NCBI RefSeq assembly: GCF_041075285.1
Contig: NZ_CP163512.1
Location: 3,844,001 to 3,908,000 of the forward strand
Reading direction: 5' to 3'
From: Providencia rettgeri
Lineage (GTDB): Bacteria > Pseudomonadota > Gammaproteobacteria > Enterobacterales > Enterobacteriaceae
DNA: 64,000 nucleotides
The notes beneath the pieces were generated by a model that saw only the letters and a program-made list of their open reading frames with translations, did no database searches and had not been told where the DNA came from. The position numbers were made by a program, and so were the translations under genes. Positions 56,240 to 64,000 of the stretch are shown one piece after another. Position 1 is the first letter of the stretch. Every line of letters starts with the position of its first letter.

Positions 56240-56854
56240 ATGCTGTATATCTTCGATATGGGTAATGTGATTATTGATATCGACTTTAATCGTGTGTTTG
56301 ATAAATGGTCTGAACTGAGCGGTACGCCAAGTGAAGAAATCAAGTCACGGTTTACTTTTGGCAATATCTTTCAATTACATGAGTGTGGAAAAATTTCAGA
56401 TATAGAGTTTGCTGAGCTACTTTGTGAAGAAATGGGGATCACTCTAAGCTTTGAAGACTTTGCTGAAGGCTGGCACGCTATTTTCATTTCGTTAAGGCCC
56501 GAAGTTATTGATATTATGGAGCGCCTGCGTGAGCAAGGGCACCGTGTCGTCGTCTTATCGAATACTAACCGTCTACATTTAGACTACTGGCCAGAACACT
56601 ACCCTGAAATTGCAGCTTCCTCCGATTTTCTTTATTTATCCCAAGATTTAGGTATGCGTAAGCCAGATCCTGAAATCTTCAAATACGTTCTGCAATCAGA
56701 AGAGTTTGACGCGGCAGATGCGATTTTCTTCGATGATGTAGAAGAGAACGTAAAAGCGGCTGAGGCACTTGGGATCAAAAGTGTCCATGTCTTGAGTAAA
56801 GACACCGTTCCTGAATATTTCCGTACTTACGACTTTAGTGCTGAAGTTGAATAA
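56240..56854 (+). CDS. yihX: Glucose-1-phosphate phosphatase YihX (HAD family)
   Basis: 204-aa HAD phosphatase. Motif I is FDMGNVIIDID with the nucleophile Asp at the beginning (about residue 5), motif II VLSNTNR, motif III KPDPEIFK and motif IV FFDDVEENV. Closely follows E. coli YihX, which dephosphorylates alpha-D-glucose 1-phosphate. GAGGAAAATTT precedes the ATG. First of yihX-dtd-fabY, an order kept in E. coli. Confidence 0.94.
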   Translation: MLYIFDMGNVIIDIDFNRVFDKWSELSGTPSEEIKSRFTFGNIFQLHECGKISDIEFAELLCEEMGITLSFEDFAEGWHAIFISLRPEVIDIMERLREQGHRVVVLSNTNRLHLDYWPEHYPEIAASSDFLYLSQDLGMRKPDPEIFKYVLQSEEFDAADAIFFDDVEENVKAAEALGIKSVHVLSKDTVPEYFRTYDFSAEVE

Positions 56855-56916
56855 CACATTGATTTTGATAGTGGAGTAACGGTTAACGTTGCTCCATCTT
56901 TTTGTGCAGAGTAATC

Positions 56917-57354
56917 ATGATTGCATTAATCCAGAGAGTCACTCATGCGAGTGTGGTTGTTGATGAACAAACGGTTGGGCAAATAGGCTCAGGTTTATTG
57001 GTTTTGCTTGGCGTCGAAAAAGACGATGACGAGCAAAAAGCAAAACGGTTATGTGAAAAGGTGCTGGGCTACCGTATTTTTAGCGATGAGCAAGGGAAAA
57101 TGAACCTGAATGTTCAGCAAGCGGGAGGCAGCTTACTTGTTGTTTCACAATTTACGTTAGCGGCGGATACCAAAAAAGGCATGAGACCGAGCTTCTCTGG
57201 TGGCGCAGAGCCTGAAAAAGCAGATAAGTTGTATCAATATTTTGTTGAGCAAAGTCGCCAGCAGGGCGTCACGACTGAAACGGGGCAATTTGCCGCCGAT
57301 ATGCAAGTCAGCTTAACCAATGATGGCCCCGTGACCTTTTGGCTGCAAGTGTGA
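56917..57354 (+). CDS. dtd: D-aminoacyl-tRNA deacylase Dtd
   Basis: 145-aa homodimeric editing enzyme that removes D-amino acids from tRNA. Conserved motifs SQFTLAADT and the Gly-cisPro motif [10 protein letters not shown] are present. A TTG-initiated frame opens at 56902, but [13 protein letters not shown] at 56917 is the family start. Overlaps nothing; 23 bp before fabY. Confidence 0.96.
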   Translation: MIALIQRVTHASVVVDEQTVGQIGSGLLVLLGVEKDDDEQKAKRLCEKVLGYRIFSDEQGKMNLNVQQAGGSLLVVSQFTLAADTKKGMRPSFSGGAEPEKADKLYQYFVEQSRQQGVTTETGQFAADMQVSLTNDGPVTFWLQV

Positions 57355-57377
57355 TTCCATTTTTAAAGGGGGAACCG

Positions 57378-58292
57378 ATGTACCATTTACGTACACCGAA
57401 AGATGAAATTGAATTTGCGACTTACTACCACTTTCGTTGGGAAATGTTGCGAAAACCGTTCAATCAACCCCTTGGCTCTGAAAAAGATGGTTATGATCTA
57501 ACCGCCCACCATCAAATGGTTGTGGATGATAAAAACCGCATTTTGGCGATAGGTCGTTTATATATTAATGCCGATAACGAAGGCGCAATTCGTTTTCTCG
57601 CAGTCGATCCTGCAATGCAAGGTAAAGGGCTGGGCAAACTGATTATTATGGCGCTGGAATCGGTTGCGCGGCAAGAAGGCGTAAAACGAATTGTTTCCAG
57701 TGTGCGCGAAGAGGCGGTTCCTTTCTTTAATAAGATGGGTTTTGAAAACCGAGGGCAAGTGGCTGGGCAGCTTAAAACGCCAGTGCGTCATTATTTAATG
57801 ATCAAGCCAATTGAAACCCTAGACCAAATTTTGCATCGTCCCGATTGGTGTGGTGAATTGCAACAGGCGTGGCATAAATATATTCCATTAAGCGAAAAAA
57901 TGGGGGTGCGCATCGAACAATATACGGGAACCCGTTTTATTACAACGATGCCAGAAGCCGGCAATCAAAACCCCCATGAAACCATTTTTGCAGGTAGCCA
58001 ATTTTCATTAGCCACATTAACTGGCTGGGGATTGATTTGGTTGTTAATGCAAGAACACCAGCTTGGTGGTGATATCGTGTTAGTGGATGCGAATATCCGT
58101 TACGGTAAGCCTGTTAGTGGCAGGCCGACAGCGATTGCCGATTTAGCAAACATGAGTGGTGATCTTGATCGCTTAGCGCGGGGGAGTCGAGCTCGGGTTA
58201 AACTGAAAGTGGAAGTCAGTAATCCCAATAACCAAGTTGGTGCGATTTTTAGTGGTGTCTATATGGTGTTGCCTGTGGAGAAAACAAAGTAG
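57378..58292 (+). CDS. fabY: FabY/YiiD: GNAT plus thioesterase-fold protein
   Basis: 304 aa. N-terminal GNAT domain ([19 protein letters not shown], about residues 79-97) and C-terminal hot-dog thioesterase-like domain (PETGNQN-type [17 protein letters not shown], then [11 protein letters not shown]). E. coli YiiD (FabY) has the same two-domain build and can start fatty-acid synthesis as acetoacetyl-ACP synthase. Start MYHLRTP with AAAGGGGGAACCG in front; the frame opens 13 codons earlier, overlapping dtd. Confidence 0.92.
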   Translation: MYHLRTPKDEIEFATYYHFRWEMLRKPFNQPLGSEKDGYDLTAHHQMVVDDKNRILAIGRLYINADNEGAIRFLAVDPAMQGKGLGKLIIMALESVARQEGVKRIVSSVREEAVPFFNKMGFENRGQVAGQLKTPVRHYLMIKPIETLDQILHRPDWCGELQQAWHKYIPLSEKMGVRIEQYTGTRFITTMPEAGNQNPHETIFAGSQFSLATLTGWGLIWLLMQEHQLGGDIVLVDANIRYGKPVSGRPTAIADLANMSGDLDRLARGSRARVKLKVEVSNPNNQVGAIFSGVYMVLPVEKTK

Positions 58293-58352
58293 TACAGAAT
58301 ATTACGGACTCAATAATATTAAGAGGGCAGGTCAAGTGACCTGCCTTTTTGA

Positions 58353-60134
58353 TTATTGGGGGACTAAGACGGGAGCTTGTGTCGCTTCTGATATAATGTC
58401 TTGTGGCGTAGGCGTTGTTTGCATATTTTGTGTTTCTTCTGGTGTTTCTATCGAAGAGGTCACGACGCCTTTGGCTACCGTGCGGTATAGGCGTTTACCT
58501 TGAAGGGGGACTGCCATGAGTTCGCCATTTAAGCTTTTTACAAATGAAGGTGCAAGGAAGTCCCCTTGCAATGTCGCATCAAAATCCCCAATAACTTGTG
58601 CGGGAAAACCCGACCATCCCCATTGATTTAAATCGATTAAATCAATATTCGACCCTGAAGCTCGCAATAGAAACGGCATTTTTTTCGGCTCTTGCTTCAC
58701 TAATACACCAATTTTACTGATACCTCTTTCGGTACTGACGGTCAAACTGGCGGCTGCGGAAGACTTTCCACTTTGACGAACTTCTAAGAATGGGCGGCGG
58801 ACTAAAACTTGATTAATTGTGCCGCTATCTGCATTGAATGTCGCCTTACCACTCCAAATCCCCCACTGTTTTTGCTTGATAAGGTCAATACCTTCGATAT
58901 TGGCACTCAGTGCCGTAAATTCGAACGGAAACTCTGGCTGGATGTTCATCAACAGCGATTGAGAGACAGTGAATTTTTTGATGGATAAGCCAGATAACCA
59001 CGAAGGTGCGGGTTCGGCAAAAAAGGTGAGCCATGTTTCTGGTAGAGTATATAAAATGCCACCTAATTTACCTTCGTTAATGGTGAGGATCTGGTCATTA
59101 CGTTGCCAAGCGCCACTTAAATTAAACACACCTTTATTGTAGTAACCGGATAATTTATTGATATTTAGCTTGTCTCCATCAATATTCAAGTCACCGATTA
59201 GCGTACTGAGTTGTTGATCTTTCATGACTAACTGATCAACATTGAAGCTGATTTTACTTTTGGGGCTTGTCCAACTGCCTCTGACAAAGCCGAGCTGATC
59301 GATTTCAGTACTCAGCCCTGATAGCGCCCAATCTTTTCCTTGAATATCGACATTGGTCAGCTCAAGATTTTTGATTTGAATAGTTTTATCACTGTTAATT
59401 GCATCAAATAATGCATCGAAACCTACCTCATTTTCCCAACCGACTTTATTCATTGCCAGAGAATCAATGGTGATTGAGCCATCAGCAAACACTTTACCTT
59501 CACCTGCAATATAGCCGTTGTTCAGGTATGCACTGGCTTTGCTGATTTCAGTAACTTGTTCTTGCAACTTCCCAGTCAGAGCGACATTTTTGAATGACAA
59601 TTGATTGATTTTTAATTGGTTGGTGGTAAAGCGAAAATCGCCATATCCAAAAGGATGATCAATACTCGGTTTCCACGGGGTGATCCCCCCAGTAAAACCA
59701 GTGGCAAAAATGGTGTCATCCCCCTGTTTTAGCGTTAGTTGGCTATTTTCAAATTGTAGGATATCCGCAGAAATGGGAAGAGGGGGGGATTCAGGTGAGA
59801 TTGTGGCTGAAAGCTCGCCTTGTGTGATGACGAAGCGGCGAATAGCAGTACCACTGAAAATATTGCGCCAATTCACATCAACCACAATTTGGCGTGCATC
59901 TAAGGATAACGCTTTGTTTTGTGAAGTTAATGTTACATCCTGAAAGATGAATTCGCCAGGATTGGAAAATTCATGCCCCATGATCCCGACATGGATATCG
60001 TAGGGGGTAAATTTGCTAAGAAATTGGCTGGAATAGGCTGCACCCCAGCGAGTTTGCAAGCCAATATAAGCAGCAATAAATAGCAGCAGCAGAAGTAAAA
60101 GTGCGTAGGCGGTAAATTTGATTAACCATTTCAC
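58353..60134 (-). CDS. yicH: AsmA-family protein YicH
   Basis: 593-aa envelope protein with one N-terminal membrane anchor (about residues 5-27) and a long periplasmic part of beta-rich AsmA repeats. Family members are bridge-like lipid-transport proteins between inner and outer membrane; YicH itself is little studied. E. coli YicH is 569 aa and lies beside xanP in the same order. The C-terminal 50 residues (Thr/Pro/Gln-rich) are low in complexity. Follows xanP by 112 bp. Confidence 0.88.
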   Translation of the reverse strand: MKWLIKFTAYALLLLLLLFIAAYIGLQTRWGAAYSSQFLSKFTPYDIHVGIMGHEFSNPGEFIFQDVTLTSQNKALSLDARQIVVDVNWRNIFSGTAIRRFVITQGELSATISPESPPLPISADILQFENSQLTLKQGDDTIFATGFTGGITPWKPSIDHPFGYGDFRFTTNQLKINQLSFKNVALTGKLQEQVTEISKASAYLNNGYIAGEGKVFADGSITIDSLAMNKVGWENEVGFDALFDAINSDKTIQIKNLELTNVDIQGKDWALSGLSTEIDQLGFVRGSWTSPKSKISFNVDQLVMKDQQLSTLIGDLNIDGDKLNINKLSGYYNKGVFNLSGAWQRNDQILTINEGKLGGILYTLPETWLTFFAEPAPSWLSGLSIKKFTVSQSLLMNIQPEFPFEFTALSANIEGIDLIKQKQWGIWSGKATFNADSGTINQVLVRRPFLEVRQSGKSSAAASLTVSTERGISKIGVLVKQEPKKMPFLLRASGSNIDLIDLNQWGWSGFPAQVIGDFDATLQGDFLAPSFVKSLNGELMAVPLQGKRLYRTVAKGVVTSSIETPEETQNMQTTPTPQDIISEATQAPVLVPQ

Positions 60135-60245
60135 AGTTTGCTGCTCCTCAAATTTGTGAGTTAACAGGTTTAATATCGTGGCAACTTAAGGATAGCATAC
60201 AGAAGAACCGCCAGAATATTCAACTCTGACGGTTTAGATAGAAGA

Positions 60246-61634
60246 TTATTTTTCGAGAGGGAAAACTAAATTCAGTACAATTGCGGTTAATCCACCTGCG
60301 GCAATACCCGAAGAAAACAAAGTTTTCAACCAATCAGGGGCAAATTGCAGAATTAATGGCTGTTGGGAAACCCCCATTCCAACGGCGAGGGATAACGCGA
60401 TGATCATAATCGCTCGGCGGTTTAGTGGTTCGCGGGAAACAATACGAACACCGGATGCCGCAATGGTACCAAACATCACAATTGTAGCACCACCAAGAAC
60501 AGGTTCAGGAATTTGTTGCACAAATCCTGCAACCGCAGGGAACAGTCCCAGTAAAACAAGCATCAATGCGACGATATAACCCACATAGCGGCTGGCAACA
60601 CCCGTTAATTGAATAACCCCGTTGTTCTGACCGAAACAAGAATTGGGGAAAGTATTAAAGACGGCAGAAACCATTGAATTCAAACCATTTGCTAATACGC
60701 CACCCTTAATGCGTTTCATATACAGTGGACCGCGAACAGGTTGCTCAGAAACATCGGAAGTTGCAGTGATATCACCAATGGTTTCCAAAGAGGTCACCAT
60801 AAAGATTAAAATCAGAGGGATCAACAGGTTCCAATCAAATGATAATCCATAGTAAAAAGGTTCAGGCACAGTAATAATGGATTGATTTGGCTCAGTTGGT
60901 TGAGCATTTGGCAACATATCCATCCACCAGGCAGAAAGGTAGCCCACAGCCATAGCAATCACCAGAGAAGCAACTCGTAGGTAGGGATTTTTTTGACGAT
61001 TGAGTAAAATAATGACTGTGAGAACTATCCCCGCCAATATCAAATAATCAGGGGAACCAAACGTATTATCACTAATTGCGCCATAACCGCCACCAATTGA
61101 GGTGAGACCGACTTGGATCAGTGATAGGCCTATGATCATCACAACAACGCCAGATACTAGAGGGGTGATGACGCGACGAGCCAGATGCAAGAAGCGGGAT
61201 AAAATGACTTCAGTAAGCGCGGCGACTAACAGCGTGCCAAATAATGCGGCCATCATTGACGGAATATCTGCGCCGCCTTGTTTCAGTGCAACACCTCCCA
61301 TGATTAAAGGTGCAACAAAGTTGAAACTGGTTCCTTGAATAGACAGTAAACCTGAGCCAATAGGCCCCCATGCTCTAATTTGAATTAACGAGGCAATACC
61401 AGAGGCAAACAGGGACATGCTAATAATGCGTTGGGTATCGTGTGCTGGTAACCCGAGGGCTTGGCAGATCAGCATTGCAGGAGTGATAACAGCAACAAAC
61501 ATCGCAAGAAGATGCTGCCCAGCCGCGAACAGTGCCTGGGGAAGCGGCGGTCTATCTTCTAATTTATAGATCAATTCGCTCTGAGTGTTTATGGTTGATT
61601 CTGTATTTTGTTTTTCAGACGTTGCTGTATTCAT
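60246..61634 (-). CDS. xanP: Xanthine permease XanP (NCS2 family)
   Basis: 462-aa inner-membrane proton/xanthine symporter with about 14 membrane segments. Near the same as E. coli XanP, including [29 protein letters not shown], and [26 protein letters not shown] (in parts [12 protein letters not shown] and [10 protein letters not shown]). Frame opens at 61691; [10 protein letters not shown] at 61634 has AAGG upstream and matches family starts. Divergent from gltS. Confidence 0.95.
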   Translation of the reverse strand: MNTATSEKQNTESTINTQSELIYKLEDRPPLPQALFAAGQHLLAMFVAVITPAMLICQALGLPAHDTQRIISMSLFASGIASLIQIRAWGPIGSGLLSIQGTSFNFVAPLIMGGVALKQGGADIPSMMAALFGTLLVAALTEVILSRFLHLARRVITPLVSGVVVMIIGLSLIQVGLTSIGGGYGAISDNTFGSPDYLILAGIVLTVIILLNRQKNPYLRVASLVIAMAVGYLSAWWMDMLPNAQPTEPNQSIITVPEPFYYGLSFDWNLLIPLILIFMVTSLETIGDITATSDVSEQPVRGPLYMKRIKGGVLANGLNSMVSAVFNTFPNSCFGQNNGVIQLTGVASRYVGYIVALMLVLLGLFPAVAGFVQQIPEPVLGGATIVMFGTIAASGVRIVSREPLNRRAIMIIALSLAVGMGVSQQPLILQFAPDWLKTLFSSGIAAGGLTAIVLNLVFPLEK

Positions 61635-61869
61635 TACCTTAATTTCCCACCAACAAAAAACGCATTGTAAAGCGATAAATTTAAAAAGCAATCGTTTGCG
61701 TTAAAAATATTTTGTAACAGTTAAATTAAGCTCATCACATTTTTATATCTTTTAACTTGTATTTATAACAGTTTTTTTTTCTAATCTGTTCACCTGTTTT
61801 TGGCGTTTTAAGGAAGATATTAACGTCTTACTAATATTTAATAATTTTAACAACAGACGAGGTACGTAA

Positions 61870-63084
61870 ATGTATCATCTCGATGTCTACGGGACTTTGG
61901 TAGCAGCTACATTAGTATTACTGCTTGGGCGGAAACTCGTTAAAACCGTTCCTTTTTTAGAAAAATACACAATCCCTGAGCCAGTTGCTGGCGGGTTGTT
62001 AGTCGCTTTTAGTCTGCTTTTGCTGAAGCAACTGTTTGATTGGAGCTTATCTTTTGACCTATCACTGCAAGAACCTATGATGTTGGCATTTTTTGCGACC
62101 ATTGGCTTAAATGCTAACCTTGCGAGTTTGAAAGCAGGTGGTAAGGCTCTGTTTATTTTTATTTTTGTGGTTGTCGGCTTATTGCTTGTCCAGAACACGG
62201 TGGGGATAGCTCTTGCTGAACTGCTAGGACTAGACCCATTAATGGGGTTACTTGCTGGTTCAATCACATTATCGGGTGGTCATGGTACTGGTGCTGCATG
62301 GGGGAAAATTTTCTCTGAAAGTTACGGCTTCAAAAGTGCAACCGAAGTGGCCATGGCATGTGCAACATTTGGATTAGTCCTTGGTGGCTTGATTGGTGGC
62401 CCTGTTGCACGTTACCTAACGCGAAATATTCCTACTCCAGGTACTTTGGACGACGATAAAGACGTTCCAACCGCGTTTGAAAAACCACAGTCAGGTCGCA
62501 TGATCACATCAATGGTTTTGATTGAAACTATTGCGCTTATTGCTATTTGTTTACTTATCGGTAACTACCTTTCTGCGTTATTATCGGAAACGATTTTTGC
62601 TTTACCGAAATTTGTTTGCGTTCTTTTTGTCGGCGTGATCCTCAGTAATGGCTTATCCATACTGGGCTTTTATCGGGTGTTTGACCGAGCGGTTTCCGTA
62701 TTAGGTAATGTCAGTTTGTCACTGTTTTTAGCCATGGCATTAATGAGCCTAAAATTATGGGAGTTAGCATCGTTAGCCATCCCAATGATTGTTATCCTTG
62801 CGGTACAAGCGTGCGTGATGGCAGGATATGCTATCTTTGTTACCTTCCGAATAATGGGTAAAAACTACGATGCAGCTATTTTAGCGGCGGGTCACTGTGG
62901 TTTTGGTCTAGGAGCGACACCAACAGCGATTGCAAACATGCAAGCGGTGACAGATAGATTGGGGCCATCTCACTTAGCATTCTTAGTTGTGCCAATGGTG
63001 GGGGCATTCTTTATTGATATTGTGAATGCCATTGTCATTAAATTGTATTTGATGCTCCCCGTTTTCCCAACAATTACGGGATAA
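61870..63084 (+). CDS. gltS: Sodium/glutamate symporter GltS
   Basis: 404-aa inner-membrane Na+/glutamate symporter (E. coli 401), with ten-plus hydrophobic helices in two inverted halves. Pore-loop motifs: SGGHGTGAAWG (about residues 136-146) and GHCGFGLGATPTA (about 341-353), the conserved GGxG pair of the ESS family. Gene order recG-gltS-xanP-yicH agrees with E. coli. Convergent with recG. Confidence 0.96.
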   Translation: MYHLDVYGTLVAATLVLLLGRKLVKTVPFLEKYTIPEPVAGGLLVAFSLLLLKQLFDWSLSFDLSLQEPMMLAFFATIGLNANLASLKAGGKALFIFIFVVVGLLLVQNTVGIALAELLGLDPLMGLLAGSITLSGGHGTGAAWGKIFSESYGFKSATEVAMACATFGLVLGGLIGGPVARYLTRNIPTPGTLDDDKDVPTAFEKPQSGRMITSMVLIETIALIAICLLIGNYLSALLSETIFALPKFVCVLFVGVILSNGLSILGFYRVFDRAVSVLGNVSLSLFLAMALMSLKLWELASLAIPMIVILAVQACVMAGYAIFVTFRIMGKNYDAAILAAGHCGFGLGATPTAIANMQAVTDRLGPSHLAFLVVPMVGAFFIDIVNAIVIKLYLMLPVFPTITG

Positions 63085-63117
63085 TTTATATTCTAATAGT
63101 TGATAGTAAAACAGGTG

Positions 63118-63150
63118 TTGCCGTGACAAGTTCACGGCAATTTTCGTTTT
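63118..63150. terminator. Terminator between gltS and recG
   Basis: TTGCCGTGA/TCACGGCAA (63118-63126/63132-63140) followed by TTTTCGTTTT on the + strand. Ends gltS and lies 15 bp past the recG stop. Confidence 0.85.
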
Positions 63151-63164
63151 AACGGATGTGTTTT

Positions 63165-64000
63165 TTAAGCGTGACTATATTGTTCGCGCTCAGGGAGCCA
63201 GCGTTCAATAATTTGTTGGGCGTTATCCGGATAGTGTTGTTGGATATGGCGGGCAAGGCGTTGCACTTCTGGCAACATATACTGATCACGGAGTAAATCA
63301 GCGACTTTAAATTCGGCATTCCCTGTTTGTTTTGTGCCTAATAACTCCCCCGGACCGCGGATCTCAAGGTCCTTTTGGGCAATAACAAAACCATCATTGC
63401 TGTCTCGCAGAACTTGCAAACGTTGTTTGGCGGTATGTGTGAGAGGGGTTTTATATAAAAGGACACAATGGGACGCAATAGCCCCACGACCGACTCGTCC
63501 TCTTAACTGATGTAGTTGAGCAAGGCCCAAACGTTCGGGGTTATCAATAATCATCAAACTGGCATTTGGCACATCAACCCCGACTTCAATAACGGTGGTT
63601 GCCACGAGCAATTGAATTTCATTGTTTTTAAACGCTGCCATAATACTTTGCTTTTCTGCGGGTTTCATTCGACCATGGACTAGACCGACTTTAAGTTCGG
63701 GAAGTGCAAGTGCCAACTCTTCGCTCGTCACTTCAGCCGCTTGGGCTTCTAATAACTCGGAGTCTTCGATGAGTGTGCATACCCAATAAGCTTGGCGGCC
63801 TTCCTCTACGCAAGCTTGTCTTACGCGTTCAATAATATCACTGCGGCGTGTATCTGGAATGGCAACAGTGGTTATCGGCGTTCGTCCCGGTGGGAGCTCA
63901 TCAATAACGGAAGTGTCTAAATCGGCATAGGCAGTCATCGCCAATGTGCGTGGAATTGGCGTAGCGGTCATAATAAGTTGGTGAGGGTGGAAACCTTGCT
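63165..64000 (-). CDS. recG: ATP-dependent DNA helicase RecG, C-terminal part
   Basis: Partial: the gene continues beyond the window edge at its 5' side. About the last 280 of an expected 693 residues are here: MTATPIPRTLAM (helicase motif III), VGLVHGRMKP, ATTVIEVGVDVPNASLMII (parts) and motif VI QLRGRVGRG, ending in the wedge-distal tail. RecG remodels stalled forks and branched DNA. The visible part has no frameshift and the C-terminus matches E. coli closely. Confidence 0.96.
   Translation of the reverse strand, partial: QGFHPHQLIMTATPIPRTLAMTAYADLDTSVIDELPPGRTPITTVAIPDTRRSDIIERVRQACVEEGRQAYWVCTLIEDSELLEAQAAEVTSEELALALPELKVGLVHGRMKPAEKQSIMAAFKNNEIQLLVATTVIEVGVDVPNASLMIIDNPERLGLAQLHQLRGRVGRGAIASHCVLLYKTPLTHTAKQRLQVLRDSNDGFVIAQKDLEIRGPGELLGTKQTGNAEFKVADLLRDQYMLPEVQRLARHIQQHYPDNAQQIIERWLPEREQYSHA

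Overview
The window reads as chromosome of a low-GC enteric bacterium of the Morganellaceae, most likely Providencia. This is inferred from three things: backbone proteins that resemble E. coli products along their whole length, AT-rich intergenic DNA, and fimbrial genes accompanied by MrpJ-type regulators and ERIC-like repeats as in Proteus and Providencia. No rRNA, tRNA, CRISPR array, integrase or intact transposase gene was seen.

Layout. 0.3-7.1 kb: poxB, a 272-bp MITE-like element sitting in the loop of what looks like the poxB terminator, a small unknown gene, an AlkA-type glycosylase, a DUF2569-DUF488-DUF2569 operon and an ABC-F ATPase with a long structured leader. 7.3-13.4 kb: glycerol-3-phosphate genes (glpD, glpR, glpG, glpE), then nfuA, gntX and divergent bioH. 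13.8-22.1 kb: feoABC with Fur-like and FNR sites, tex, greB, ompR-envZ. 22.5-27.1 kb: the phosphate operon pstSCAB-phoU behind a Pho box. 27.1-27.8 kb: six ERIC-like units in tandem. 28-32 kb: an amino-acid-type ABC importer without an adjacent ATPase, and adeP. 32.4-34.5 kb: yihI and hemN.

In E. coli, hemN/yihI lie next to glnG-glnL-glnA. Here about 11.7 kb of accessory DNA separates them: a divergent ampC/ampR pair and a chaperone-usher fimbrial operon with two paralogous tip adhesins and three MrpJ-like regulators. The remains of another fimbrial operon lie upstream of it. Beyond this are the nitrogen-control genes glnG-glnL-glnA with NtrC boxes and a sigma-54 promoter, a YqjI-like PadR regulator with a very long His/Cys-rich N-terminus and three operator palindromes, and typA (TTG start).

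53.8-56.1 kb holds a HipA-like kinase gene followed by an unusual antitoxin-like gene (long coiled coil plus C-terminal HTH), preceded by two copies of a palindromic operator. This is the best candidate for an under-described system. The window ends with yihX-dtd-fabY, a yicH-like AsmA gene, xanP, gltS and the 3' part of recG, which runs off the edge.

How the genes work together: several blocks are classical regulated units whose sites are visible. These are Pho box with pst-phoU, NtrC/sigma-54 with glnA-glnL-glnG, GlpR/CRP with glpD, FNR/Fur with feo, and AmpR with ampC. The variable parts are the MITE and ERIC repeats, the fimbrial and beta-lactamase block, and the hipA-like pair.
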